The translations under genes and the position numbers were made by a program. Shown in pieces: positions 43,081 to 52,250 of a stretch of 55,332 nucleotides of DNA. The notes below the pieces were generated by a model. The model did no database searches, had not been told where the DNA came from, and saw only the letters and a list, made by a program, of their open reading frames with translations. How positions within the stretch are numbered: position 1 is the first letter of the stretch; each line of letters starts with the position of its first letter. The stretch is from Bifidobacterium breve. GTDB lineage: Bacteria; Actinomycetota; Actinomycetes; Nanopelagicales; Nanopelagicaceae. The stretch is taken from NCBI GenBank assembly GCA_945881945.1, contig CAMCVO010000009.1, positions 1 through 55,332 on the forward strand, written 5' to 3'.

Positions 43081-44488
43081 GTAACTCTGCTGTAGCTTTT
43101 TCCTCTCCTTGCGGACCATGCTCAAGTCGGAGCTCAAGTAGGAAATCGTAAGCTTTGCCCACCATTGGTGAGGGCTTAATTCCAAGAATTTGCATAATCT
43201 GATCACCTGTTAAGTCTGGACGAATTTTATTTAGCTCCTCTTGTGCCATTAAAACTTCAATTCGCTCCTCTAATTGGTCATAAATTTTTGCCAGCCCATC
43301 AGCTTTTTGTTTATTTCTAGTTGTGCAATCTGCCCGTGTGAGTAGATGTAGGTGGGTGAGTAATTCACCAGCATCCCTGACATATCTGCGAACTGCTGAA
43401 TCAGTCCACTCACCTAAGCCGTAACCATGAAATCGAAGATGTAAAAAGGTAAGTTTAGAAACATCGTTAACTAGTTGGTTATCAAATCTAAGTTTTTTTA
43501 ATCGTTCCTTACACATTCGAGCGCCAACTACCTCATGATGATGAAATGAAACACCACCACCTGGAATTAATTGCTTTGTTTTAGGTTTACCAATGTCATG
43601 TAATAACGCAGCAAGGCGCAGGGTTAAATTAGGCCCGCCTAAGCGCTGCTCTAGCCCAATCGCCTTCTCTAATACGGTAAGTGAATGCTCATAGACATCT
43701 TTATGGTGATGGTGCTCATCTATCTCTAATTTTAATTTAGGCACCTCTGGTAGGAAGTAATTAGCTAGCCCAGTTTCAACTAATAGGGTGATCCCAATTC
43801 TTGGAGAAGGGCTTAAAATGATTTTTGTAAACTCATCTCGAATGCGCTCAGCTGAGATAATCTCCAACCGCGCAGACATATCTTTAATTGCAGTAATAAT
43901 TGCAGGATCTACTTCGAAATTAAGTTGACTCATAAATCTGGCTGCCCGCATCATTCGAAGTGGATCATCGGTAAATGAGTCCTCTGGCTTACCTGGAGTT
44001 TTGATCAACTTATTTTGCAAATCAGTAACACCGTTAAATAAATCTATAAAGGTTGGTTGGTCAGTAGTTAACTCAAGTGCCATCGCATTGATTGTGAAAT
44101 CTCTTCTTGCTAAATCTGCCTCAATTGATTTGCCAAATTCAACATCTGGCTTTCTAGAGGATGAGTCATAACTTTCACTTCGGTAAGTTGTGATCTCAAC
44201 TGTGATCTCACCTTTTTTACCAGCAACTGTGCCAAAGGCTGCGCCAATATCCCAAACTGAATCTGCCCATTTTTCTAGAATTTTCTCAGATTGTTTAGGT
44301 AGGGCATCAGTTGTGAAATCTAAATCATTTCCTAATCTTCCTAAGATCGCATCGCGTACTGGTCCACCAACTAATGCCAATTTAAATCCTGCGGCCTTAA
44401 ATTGCTTTGCCAGATCGGTAGCAGCTGGTGCCTGCTTGGTTAAAGTGGTGATCGCAAGTTGGGTAGCAGCATCAATGGGAGTTTTCAC
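43055..44488 (-). CDS. cca: CCA tRNA nucleotidyltransferase
   Basis: 477 residues. The class II polymerase-beta-type head has LVGGPVRDAILGRLGNDLDFTTDALP (core GGPVRD and DLDFT motifs), with the metal-binding DxD, then RRDFTINAMAL. A C-terminal HD domain carries LLHDIGKP. It adds or repairs the 3' CCA of tRNAs, needed at least for tRNA-Arg(ACG) here, which lacks an encoded CCA. Often labelled pcnA in actinobacteria. GTG start; it is divergent from the Nudix gene with 85 bases between. Confidence 0.95.
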   Translation of the reverse strand: MKTPIDAATQLAITTLTKQAPAATDLAKQFKAAGFKLALVGGPVRDAILGRLGNDLDFTTDALPKQSEKILEKWADSVWDIGAAFGTVAGKKGEITVEITTYRSESYDSSSRKPDVEFGKSIEADLARRDFTINAMALELTTDQPTFIDLFNGVTDLQNKLIKTPGKPEDSFTDDPLRMMRAARFMSQLNFEVDPAIITAIKDMSARLEIISAERIRDEFTKIILSPSPRIGITLLVETGLANYFLPEVPKLKLEIDEHHHHKDVYEHSLTVLEKAIGLEQRLGGPNLTLRLAALLHDIGKPKTKQLIPGGGVSFHHHEVVGARMCKERLKKLRFDNQLVNDVSKLTFLHLRFHGYGLGEWTDSAVRRYVRDAGELLTHLHLLTRADCTTRNKQKADGLAKIYDQLEERIEVLMAQEELNKIRPDLTGDQIMQILGIKPSPMVGKAYDFLLELRLEHGPQGEEKATAELLKWRKEQS

Positions 44489-44561
44489 GGTGGCACTAGG
44501 TTAGAGCAGGCTGGCATAGCGTTGAGTGGGCAATACCCGAAAAACTGCCAGATTGACCCAG

Positions 44562-44567
44562 TATCCT
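44562..44567 (+). promoter_or_regulatory. -10 element of leaderless Nudix gene promoter
   Basis: TATCCT, six bases, then ATG at 44574. This moves the start 48 bases inside the longest open frame. Confidence 0.55.
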
Positions 44568-44573
44568 TGCTAT

Positions 44574-45167
44574 ATGACCCCAGCAGATAATGCGGGTGGC
44601 AATCAGGATTTAAACAGTGCTCGAAAGAGTGCGCAAAGTGGTGGTTCTGGTAAGCCCGCTAAAAAACATAATTCAGCAAACCGCAAAAATAATAAGGGTG
44701 GTCAGGGTGGAAAAAATTCACCTCGTGTTAGATATGCCAAGCGAGTTGATGAGGTTAGTGCCGGCGGCCTAGTTATTGATAAAACTGGTACTAAGGGATT
44801 GTTAATCGGCAGGTTAGATCCAAAGGATGCCTCCCATGAAAGATTGCTGTGGTCACTTCCAAAGGGCCATATTGAAGATGGTGAATCACCAGAGCAAGCT
44901 GCGATTCGAGAAGTGGCGGAGGAGACTGGAATTAAAAGTGAGATTACTCGGTCTTTGGGAGTAATTGATTTTTGGTTTATGGCAAGTGGAAAGAGAATTC
45001 ATAAGACGGTACATCATTATTTGTTTATGGAGGTTGGTGGCAAGTTGGCCCCCCAAGTTACTGAAGTTGATGATGTTGCATGGTTTCCAATTGATGAGAT
45101 TGTAAGTAAGTTGGCATACCCAGATGAGCGCAAGTTAATTGCAAAATCAGGGCAACTAGTACCGTGA
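44574..45167 (+). CDS. Nudix hydrolase (MutT4-like)
   Basis: About 197 residues. Residues ~1-60 are a low-complexity, Gly/Lys/Asn-rich basic tail (KPAKKHNSANRKNNKGGQGG). The Nudix domain follows with its box GHIEDGESPEQAAIREVAEETGI (key residues G, E, REVAEE). It would hydrolyse a nucleoside-diphosphate derivative; the substrate is unknown. The position between cca and murJ matches mutT4 (Rv3908). The GTGA overlap with the next gene suggests coupled translation. Confidence 0.9.
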   Translation: MTPADNAGGNQDLNSARKSAQSGGSGKPAKKHNSANRKNNKGGQGGKNSPRVRYAKRVDEVSAGGLVIDKTGTKGLLIGRLDPKDASHERLLWSLPKGHIEDGESPEQAAIREVAEETGIKSEITRSLGVIDFWFMASGKRIHKTVHHYLFMEVGGKLAPQVTEVDDVAWFPIDEIVSKLAYPDERKLIAKSGQLVP

Positions 45168-46261
45168 AAAGAATATTTCTTTTTACTCTAATGCTGTTAC
45201 TACCAACCTTATTTTCTATACCGCAGGCACAAGCAGTCCAAGAAATTGTCATTACCGAACCCACCTATCGAATGTCAGATGGTGTTTTTATTGATGACCA
45301 ATTAGCGCTAAAACTAGCGCCTAGTGGCAGTTTAGGAGTTTTGATTTATGCCCCGACCAAAGCTGTAAGGAGTTGGCAAATAGATCCTGCAACTATTGCA
45401 GAGATAGTTGCCATGAGTGATGGCTACAGCCTTTCAGATGGTTCAGCGCCAGTTGGCCAACAGATTGCCAAGGATTGGTTGCTTCAATTCATTAAGGTCA
45501 GCAAGAATGAAAAAGTCTCAGTAATTACCTATGGAAACCCCTCTGCTTACTGGGTTGATCAGATAATAAACAAACAGATTACATATATAGATGCCTATGG
45601 CAAAATTTTCTTAGAAACATTGTTAGGAAAGGCTACTGGTCAAAGCTTGGTTAAAAACATCCAAAAACAAAGCTTGAGTAAGCAAAATATTAGTTTACTT
45701 AAGTATGCCCAACAGCAGATTGATTTACTTGGAACGTTAGTTGATCAGAAAGAGTTACTTTCATATCAGTTACGGCTAGCACAAATCTTAAATCCTGGCA
45801 TTAAAAAAGGTAGTTTAAGCGCTTTGTTGGAAGATTATAATCAGTCTATTGCGCAGCTTAGAAATAAATTGAAAGTTACCAAGAGTAGATTTACTGTTAC
45901 CTCTGCCAAAGAGGAATTGCCGGTTACTTTAATAAATAATTTTGACCAAACAGTTAATTTGAAATTAAGTGTTCGAGCATTAAACAGTAAGGTTTTAGTA
46001 ACTCCAATCCAACAGATTGCACTTGAGGCAAAATCTAAACAGCAAGTTCTACTACCAGTTGAAGTTTTAGCCTCTGGTGAATCATCATTACTTGCACAGC
46101 TAACTAACCTAGAGAATAAACCGGTTGGGTATCCAGTAAATATAAATCTAAAACTATCTGTAATTAGTCCAGTTGCCACTTGGATTACCTCTGGTGCTGC
46201 AGTACTTTTATTTATCGCTGCCTTAATCCAAAGCCTTCGTAGAGTAAGGAGGCGAAAGTAA
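45164..46261 (+). CDS. Secreted/anchored DUF6049-like protein, shortened
   Basis: 365 residues. An N-terminal signal peptide (MKRIFLFTLMLLLPTLFSIP, cleavage near AQAVQ) precedes an extracytoplasmic region. A C-terminal transmembrane helix (ITSGAAVLLFIAALIQSL) ends in the basic RRVRRRK. Position between the Nudix gene and murJ corresponds to the DUF6049 protein of other actinobacteria (Rv3909 type, roughly 800 residues), so this is under half the normal size. The homology is inferred mostly from position and topology. Function unknown, possibly tied to MurJ. It ends one base into the murJ ATG. Confidence 0.7.
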   Translation: MKRIFLFTLMLLLPTLFSIPQAQAVQEIVITEPTYRMSDGVFIDDQLALKLAPSGSLGVLIYAPTKAVRSWQIDPATIAEIVAMSDGYSLSDGSAPVGQQIAKDWLLQFIKVSKNEKVSVITYGNPSAYWVDQIINKQITYIDAYGKIFLETLLGKATGQSLVKNIQKQSLSKQNISLLKYAQQQIDLLGTLVDQKELLSYQLRLAQILNPGIKKGSLSALLEDYNQSIAQLRNKLKVTKSRFTVTSAKEELPVTLINNFDQTVNLKLSVRALNSKVLVTPIQQIALEAKSKQQVLLPVEVLASGESSLLAQLTNLENKPVGYPVNINLKLSVISPVATWITSGAAVLLFIAALIQSLRRVRRRK

Positions 46262-47850
46262 TGTCGGATAATCACTTGTTTAAAGCCACTTCCACCATGG
46301 CATTAGGCACGATAGCTTCTCGTGTTACTGGGTTAATTAGAAATTTGATGTTAGCTGCACTTCTTGGAACTGCAATTCTGGGTGATACATACAATGTTGC
46401 AAACACTATGCCAAACATTTTGTATAACTTGTTAATTGGTGGTGCCTTAACGGCGGTCTTTGTTCCGCAAATTGTCAGATCTTTACGAGATACCGATCAA
46501 GGTTCTGCCTTTATCTCTAGGTTATTTACAGTTACGGTGACTTTTCTATTTGCGCTGACAGCACTGGGAATTTTCATGGCCCCCCAATTAGTAACTATCT
46601 ATGCTCCAGAGTACGCCGGCTCTAAAGAATTTGAAGTCACCGTAACTTTAATGCGTTATTGCCTGCCACAAATATTTTTCCTAGGTCTATTTGCACTGCT
46701 TGGACAAATTGCTAATGCAAAAGATCGATTTGGGCCAATGATGTGGGCCCCGGTTTTAAACAACTTAATGGCAATTGCTCTCTTTTACTTCTTATTAGTA
46801 AGTCGCGGTGATATTTCCTTGGCAAATATCTCAAGTCAAGATCTACTTTGGTTAGGGCTAGGAACTTCAGCTGGATATTTGGCTCAGGCCTTAATTTTAT
46901 TTCCAGTAGTTTTTAAGTCAGGTGTAAGGCTTTCACTGAGATTTGATTGGGGTAACTCACAAATCATTAAATCATTTAAGTTGGCTGGTTGGAGTCTTGT
47001 ATATGCAATGATTTCACAGTTATCTTATTTAGTTACAATAAATATTGCCACCTCTGCCGCAGTCAAATCAGCTGCTGATGGATTATCCACTGGTGTTGGT
47101 TATACCCCATATGCAAATGCTTATTTGATATTGATCTTGCCACACTCAATTATTACCGTCTCAATAGTAACTGTTCTCCTACCTAAGTTATCAAACTTGG
47201 TGATTGATAAAAGATATAAAGATGTCTCAGATTCAATGTCTTTGACAATTAGGTTGATGGGTATTTTTATTATCCCTGCAGCTATTTTATTTTTAGTATT
47301 TGGTGAGGTTATTGCCAAAGTATTGTTCTTTAGTATCCCAACAGAGGATGCAAGTTATTTAGGACTTACCCTTTCTGCCTTTGCTTTGGGATTAATCCCG
47401 GTGAGCATTAATTTGGTTTTACTTCGTGGGTTAAATGCTTTTGAAAATCTTAAATCCCAGGTGTTGGGTAATTTTATTATGAATCTAATCTCGGTGGTTT
47501 TATCATTAATTGCTGCAAGTTATTTAGAGCCAAAATGGGTTACGGTGGGACTCGCTGTGATATTTACAGTTCACTACTTTATTGGCGCTGGCATATCTTT
47601 TATTTTGATAAAGAAACATGGGGTAGAAATACCGATATTGAAATTGGCCAGTTTTTACCTAAGATTAATCTTAATCTTTGCAGCTGCAGCCTTGCCGGTC
47701 TGGCTTTTTAGATCCTCTGCCCCAGGCGGGAATTTTATTTACCTAATACTTGTTTTACTCTCATCAGCGGTTTTCTATCTATTGTTACTAAGAGCTCTAA
47801 AAATAAGTGAGGTCACAACCTTGATAAATGTAATTAAAGGCCGAAGGTAA
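46261..47850 (+). CDS. murJ: Lipid II flippase MurJ (MviN)
   Basis: 529 residues with about 14 membrane helices. Signature stretches are TMALGTIASRVTGLIRNLMLA near the N-terminus (core ASRVTGLIRN), YNVANTMPNILYNLLIGGAL, and the central LPHSIITVSIVTVLLPKLS. It flips lipid II across the membrane for wall synthesis. Mycobacterial MviN has an added cytoplasmic pseudokinase and extracellular domain; this version stops after the transporter core. Overlap TAATG with the preceding gene. Confidence 0.95.
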   Translation: MSDNHLFKATSTMALGTIASRVTGLIRNLMLAALLGTAILGDTYNVANTMPNILYNLLIGGALTAVFVPQIVRSLRDTDQGSAFISRLFTVTVTFLFALTALGIFMAPQLVTIYAPEYAGSKEFEVTVTLMRYCLPQIFFLGLFALLGQIANAKDRFGPMMWAPVLNNLMAIALFYFLLVSRGDISLANISSQDLLWLGLGTSAGYLAQALILFPVVFKSGVRLSLRFDWGNSQIIKSFKLAGWSLVYAMISQLSYLVTINIATSAAVKSAADGLSTGVGYTPYANAYLILILPHSIITVSIVTVLLPKLSNLVIDKRYKDVSDSMSLTIRLMGIFIIPAAILFLVFGEVIAKVLFFSIPTEDASYLGLTLSAFALGLIPVSINLVLLRGLNAFENLKSQVLGNFIMNLISVVLSLIAASYLEPKWVTVGLAVIFTVHYFIGAGISFILIKKHGVEIPILKLASFYLRLILIFAAAALPVWLFRSSAPGGNFIYLILVLLSSAVFYLLLLRALKISEVTTLINVIKGRR

Positions 47851-47856
47851 TAGGCT
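47851..47856 (+). promoter_or_regulatory. -10 element of leaderless trxB promoter
   Basis: TAGGCT begins right after the murJ stop, six bases, then ATG at 47863. Confidence 0.5.
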
Positions 47857-47862
47857 GGATCA

Positions 47863-48792
47863 ATGAGCGATATAAACGAGGTAGTAATTGTTGGTTCTGG
47901 TCCTGCTGGCTATACAGCTGCTATTTATGCCGCAAGAGCTCAACTAAAACCAATTATTTATGAAGGCTCAGTTACAGCAGGTGGTGCGTTGATGAATACC
48001 ACTGAGGTTGAAAATTTTCCTGGATTTGCAACTGGAGTTATGGGACCGGAGTTGATGGAGGCAATGCGCAAGCAGGTTGAGCGCTTTGATGCAAAAATTG
48101 TTACTGATGACATTGTTTCAATGAAATTAACTGGTGATATAAAAGAGTTAACAGATGGCTCTGGAAATACTGTTAGAGCTAAAGCGGTGATATTAGCGAT
48201 GGGGTCGGCATATAAAGAGATTGGATTGCCAAACGAAAAAAGATTATCTGGTCGTGGCGTATCTTGGTGTGCAACCTGTGATGGATTCTTTTTCCGAGAA
48301 CAAATGATTGCAGTGGTTGGTGGAGGTGACTCAGCTATGGAGGAGGCTAACTTCTTAACTAAATTTGCAAGTAAGGTGGTATTAATACATCGCCGAGATA
48401 AATTTCGAGCCTCAAAAATTATGATTGATCGCGCTGCTGCCAACCCCAAGATAGAGTTTCTATTCAATCATGAAGTAATTGATGTTTTAGGCGAAGACAA
48501 GGTGGTTGGCCTAAAACTGAAAAATACCCAAACTGGTGAAGAAAGTGTTAAAGATTTCACCGGCTTATTTGTTGCAATTGGGCACTTGCCGCGAAGTGAG
48601 TTGGTGAAAGGTCAGGTGGAGTTAAATAATGATGGTTATGTGCAGGTTGAGGGAAGAGGCACTAAAACAAAGATTTCTGGCGTTTTTGCCTGTGGTGATT
48701 TAGTTGATTTCACATACCGCCAGGCAATTACCGCAGCTGGTTCTGGCTGCCAAGCTGCCTTGGATGCCGAGCGTTATTTAGCAGGACATTAA
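47863..48792 (+). CDS. trxB: Thioredoxin reductase
   Basis: 309 residues. The FAD motif is [17 protein letters not shown], the redox-active pair is WCATCDG, the NADPH motif is [14 protein letters not shown], and the C-terminal FAD contact is [21 protein letters not shown] (core [11 protein letters not shown]). It reduces the thioredoxin encoded next. A leaderless -10 suggests it can be transcribed independently of murJ. Confidence 0.97.
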   Translation: MSDINEVVIVGSGPAGYTAAIYAARAQLKPIIYEGSVTAGGALMNTTEVENFPGFATGVMGPELMEAMRKQVERFDAKIVTDDIVSMKLTGDIKELTDGSGNTVRAKAVILAMGSAYKEIGLPNEKRLSGRGVSWCATCDGFFFREQMIAVVGGGDSAMEEANFLTKFASKVVLIHRRDKFRASKIMIDRAAANPKIEFLFNHEVIDVLGEDKVVGLKLKNTQTGEESVKDFTGLFVAIGHLPRSELVKGQVELNNDGYVQVEGRGTKTKISGVFACGDLVDFTYRQAITAAGSGCQAALDAERYLAGH

Positions 48793-48832
48793 GCATTAAA
48801 AGTAGAATAAGTAGATAACCAAAGGAGAGAAA

Positions 48833-49156
48833 ATGGCCACAACAAAGGTAACTACAGCTGATTTTGATTCAGTTGTTTTAAAAAGTGCAACACCAGTTTT
48901 AGTTGATTTCTGGGCGGAATGGTGTGGCCCGTGCCGTGCTGTTGGACCGATTTTAGAAGAGATCTCCAATGAGTATGGCGATAAGCTAAAAATTGTTAAG
49001 TTAAATACCGATGAAGAAGGCTCAATTGCGATGAAGTATGGCATCTCATCAATTCCAACTATGAATGTATTTGTAGGTGGAGAGATAGTAAAAACAATTG
49101 TGGGTGCCAAACCTAAGCCAGCGCTGCTGAAAGACCTAGAAAATTTCATTAAATAA
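48833..49156 (+). CDS. trxA: Thioredoxin
   Basis: 107 residues, with active site WCGPCR and cis-Pro region SIPTMNVF. A strong AAAGGAG ribosome-binding site lies just before the ATG. It follows trxB by 40 bases. Confidence 0.97.
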   Translation: MATTKVTTADFDSVVLKSATPVLVDFWAEWCGPCRAVGPILEEISNEYGDKLKIVKLNTDEEGSIAMKYGISSIPTMNVFVGGEIVKTIVGAKPKPALLKDLENFIK

Positions 49157-49182
49157 CTAGTCGATAAAAGTCGTAACAAACT

Positions 49183-50313
49183 ATGAACGATCTGCCAAAA
49201 TTAGGTGATCGTTCTGGTGCGATTGAACTAATCTCAAATACTTTGCTGCGGTTAGGATTTATCTCATCACCTTCTGATATTTTTGATGAGAAATTAACTC
49301 AAGGCGTGAAAGCATTTCAGCAAGATCGAGGATTAACTGTTAATGGGCTTATCAACGAAATCACTGCCCGATCATTAGAAGAAGCAAGGTTTAGACTTGG
49401 TGATCGAGTTTTGGTATTTAACACAACAGCATTAATGCGTGGTGATGATGTTGCTAATTTGCAAGATCGGTTAATTCAAATGGGATTTAACTGTGGCAAG
49501 GTTGATGGGGTTTATGAGATAACTACTGAAAATGCAGTAAAGGAGTTTCAAAAATCAGTAGGGATACTTTCAGATGGTAGGTGTGGCCCGGCAACCTTAA
49601 TCTCGTTGATGAGATTAGCGAAAACGGTTTCTGGTGGTGCACCATCTGCATTGAGAGAGAGCATTAACCATTCAGTCAGGTCACCAGCACTAGCAAATAA
49701 AGTTATTGTGATTGATCCTAGTTGGGGTGGTGAATTCACCGGTGAAAGCGCAAATGGAGTTAATGAATCAGAGATTGTTTTTGATTTGGCTCAAAGATTA
49801 GAAGGAAGATTAATCGCCCTGGGTGTAAATGTGATTTTAACTAGAAGTGCTAATAACTCACCCTTAGAAAAAGATAGAATTAAGGTTGCCAACTCGGTAA
49901 ATGCAGATTTAGTTATTGCGCTAAAAGTAGATAGTTATAAGAATGAGAAGGCCAATGGTGTTGCTACTTATTTCTATGGCCGTGAAGATAAAGGTGTTAG
50001 ATCTGTTGTTGGTGAGCGCTTTGCAAACTTAATTCAACGAGAGATATGTGCCCGAACTGATCTATTGAATTGCCACACCCATGGTAAAAGTTGGGATTTA
50101 TTGCGCCTGACTGTTGCACCTACTATAAGAATTGATCTTGGATACCTTTCAAACCCTCAAGATGCCAGGCGACTTTCTATCGCTGCTTTTCGAGACCAGT
50201 TAGCTGAGGCGATAGTTGTAGCAATACAGCGGCTTTACTTATCCACTGAAGATGACGCTAAAACTGGGACTTTAAAAATTTCAGATCTACGTAGGGCGGG
50301 AATTAGGAATTAA
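49183..50313 (+). CDS. cwlM: CwlM-like protein: two peptidoglycan-binding domains plus degenerate amidase domain
   Basis: 376 residues, no signal peptide, so cytoplasmic. Residues ~5-70 and ~75-145 are PG_binding_1-type repeats; ~172-350 is an Amidase_3-like domain. The expected zinc His of the PGHGG motif is Trp181 (DPSWGG), the second His is Lys248 (VIALKVD), and the catalytic Glu is Asp318 (RIDLGYLSNP). This predicts no hydrolase activity. In mycobacteria CwlM is a cytoplasmic PknB substrate that regulates MurA. The C-terminal TGTLKISDLRRAG (Thr361/Thr363) is a candidate phosphorylation tail. Position after trxA and before parB fits cwlM. Confidence 0.9.
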   Translation: MNDLPKLGDRSGAIELISNTLLRLGFISSPSDIFDEKLTQGVKAFQQDRGLTVNGLINEITARSLEEARFRLGDRVLVFNTTALMRGDDVANLQDRLIQMGFNCGKVDGVYEITTENAVKEFQKSVGILSDGRCGPATLISLMRLAKTVSGGAPSALRESINHSVRSPALANKVIVIDPSWGGEFTGESANGVNESEIVFDLAQRLEGRLIALGVNVILTRSANNSPLEKDRIKVANSVNADLVIALKVDSYKNEKANGVATYFYGREDKGVRSVVGERFANLIQREICARTDLLNCHTHGKSWDLLRLTVAPTIRIDLGYLSNPQDARRLSIAAFRDQLAEAIVVAIQRLYLSTEDDAKTGTLKISDLRRAGIRN

Positions 50314-50333
50314 TTTGTTTTGCGTTAGAAAAG

Positions 50334-52220
50334 TTAATTAAAAATTCCACCTTTTGTTAAGGCCTGCTCTAATTCTGCTGTGGCTGCTTTCGCCGCTGAG
50401 CGAGTGATATGGGATGCATCTCGATAGAGAATAAAATCTTTATTTGTCGCTTCACAAGATTTATTGCAAAACCAATGATATGGATCAATTTTTATTAGCT
50501 CTTTAATAACAGCATTTGGGGATCTATTAATTTGATTACAGGAGTCAAGTGATTTATGAGCTAAACACCTTGGTATGTTTTTCTCTGGCTTTGGTGTATC
50601 GGTTAGATAAACCATGTCAGTCACATATCCATCTAATTGTTTATGTAGTTCCGTTTGGGCTTTAAGGTAATAGAACTCCTTGCTCATATCTTTCGAATTA
50701 AGGTTGTAGTGAGAAAAAGCACTTGCCAGCAATACCTCTGGTTGTAATTTCTTTATTCTTTCAATTGAATTATTCTGCCATTGCCTACACTCCTCACCGT
50801 TGTATGCACCCCGGTTTGAAATTGGTAACTTTAACGCAGAACAACCTGACTTTGTTAAAGATATCAATCTAAATCCTTTATTTATGGCGATGCGCTCTAC
50901 TGCATCAAACCATTGCGCTGCGTGTGAGTCACCAAATAAAACAATTGTTTTATTTGAGGTCAATTCCCCATACAAACAATCTTTTGAGGTTTTAACTCCC
51001 CAGCTTGCATGACAGTCATCGTCATAAATAGCAGGCAGTGATGTGATCGCAGAGAGATCAATATTTAGAGCTTTTTCTTTAATAAAGATATTGGTGGTGT
51101 GAGTATTCAAAACAATAACACCGGCAATAAACAGGCAGGAGGTTGTTGCTGCAAATACTAAAACGGTTTTTGATAAATCAAGTTTTGAATATCTAATAGG
51201 TTGTTCAATATAGCGGTGCGTTAGTTCTGCTAGAAATAAGATGGCTGTAATCGCTAGAAGTTTTTCATTCAAATCAATTTTGCGCTCAAACACTAAGGAG
51301 GGTATGGCAAGTACGGGCCAGTGCCAAAGATAGAGAGGGTAGGAAATGGTGCCTAACCGTTGCATTAAAGGGTTGTTTAACAAATTCTTAAATACGGTTG
51401 GCCAATTACCAATCGAAAAGATCAATAGAAATGATCCAAAGACTGGAATTGCAGCTAGCGACCCAGGGAAGGGGCTCTGTCTTGTAAGTAGATAGACAGC
51501 CCAAATTATTAAAACTGCTCCAAGCAATGAACAGGTTTTGTAAAAAACTTTGCTTAAAACTTTATGCTTTTTTGGGATAAAAACAATTAGAGCCCCCGCA
51601 GCTAACTCCCAAGCCCTGGTATGTAATGAATAAAAGGTAAAGATTGGCGAGTTGGGGGTTTGGAGTATAGAGAAAGTCAATGAGATGAAAAAAACTGACA
51701 AGATTGCAATTTTTAATGCTTTAACACCAAGTTTGGAAAACAAAAGAATGAAAAGTGGCCAAATTAAATAAAACTGCTCCTCTACGGCAAGTGACCAGTA
51801 ATGTATAAAAGGAGAGGCTGCCTCACCTAGGTTTTGGTAATCATTTTCCCATACAGCAAAAGCATAATTTGGAAGCAATAGTGTTACCGCAATTATATCC
51901 CTACCTAATTGATAGCGATCTAGAGGTGGTAGTAATAAGTAGCATACTGCTGCGGTAATTAGTAAAACTAAAGCTGAGGCTGGAAGTAATCTTTTGATCC
52001 TGCGATGATAGAAGTTTCCTAGATTCAAACTGCCTGTTGTTGATATCTCTTTTATAATTAAATTTGTAATTAGGTAGCCTGAGATTACATAGAAAATATC
52101 TACCCCGATAAAGCCACCTGGTAGGAAATCTGCATGGTAGAAAATTACTAAGGCCACAGCAAGTGCTCGCAAGCCTTGGATTTCTAAAATTTTTGACGTA
52201 CTTTTGTCGGATTTTCTCAT
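50334..52220 (-). CDS. OafA/YrhL-type acyltransferase with C-terminal SGNH domain
   Basis: 628 residues. The N-terminal ~360 residues are the ten-helix acyltransferase_3 membrane domain (LRALAVALVIFYHADFLPGG with the catalytic His; SLAVEEQFYLIWPLF). The C-terminal SGNH/GDSL-like domain has VLFGDSHAAQWF and RDASHITRSAA, with Ser, Asp and His in place. Such proteins O-acetylate surface polysaccharides or peptidoglycan. It sits between cwlM and parB, where relatives lack such a gene, so it may be a lineage-specific insertion. Base composition looks a little more AT-rich than its neighbours by eye. Confidence 0.92.
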   Translation of the reverse strand: MRKSDKSTSKILEIQGLRALAVALVIFYHADFLPGGFIGVDIFYVISGYLITNLIIKEISTTGSLNLGNFYHRRIKRLLPASALVLLITAAVCYLLLPPLDRYQLGRDIIAVTLLLPNYAFAVWENDYQNLGEAASPFIHYWSLAVEEQFYLIWPLFILLFSKLGVKALKIAILSVFFISLTFSILQTPNSPIFTFYSLHTRAWELAAGALIVFIPKKHKVLSKVFYKTCSLLGAVLIIWAVYLLTRQSPFPGSLAAIPVFGSFLLIFSIGNWPTVFKNLLNNPLMQRLGTISYPLYLWHWPVLAIPSLVFERKIDLNEKLLAITAILFLAELTHRYIEQPIRYSKLDLSKTVLVFAATTSCLFIAGVIVLNTHTTNIFIKEKALNIDLSAITSLPAIYDDDCHASWGVKTSKDCLYGELTSNKTIVLFGDSHAAQWFDAVERIAINKGFRLISLTKSGCSALKLPISNRGAYNGEECRQWQNNSIERIKKLQPEVLLASAFSHYNLNSKDMSKEFYYLKAQTELHKQLDGYVTDMVYLTDTPKPEKNIPRCLAHKSLDSCNQINRSPNAVIKELIKIDPYHWFCNKSCEATNKDFILYRDASHITRSAAKAATAELEQALTKGGIFN

Positions 52221-52250
52221 CTTATTGGATCTAATTGGTGGAAAAAGAGT

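Noticed and set aside
47083-47091. TTATCCACT inside murJ, and another at 50239-50247 inside cwlM
   Set aside because: Isolated single sites in coding sequence. They show that such 9-mers occur by chance here and temper the DnaA-box claims.
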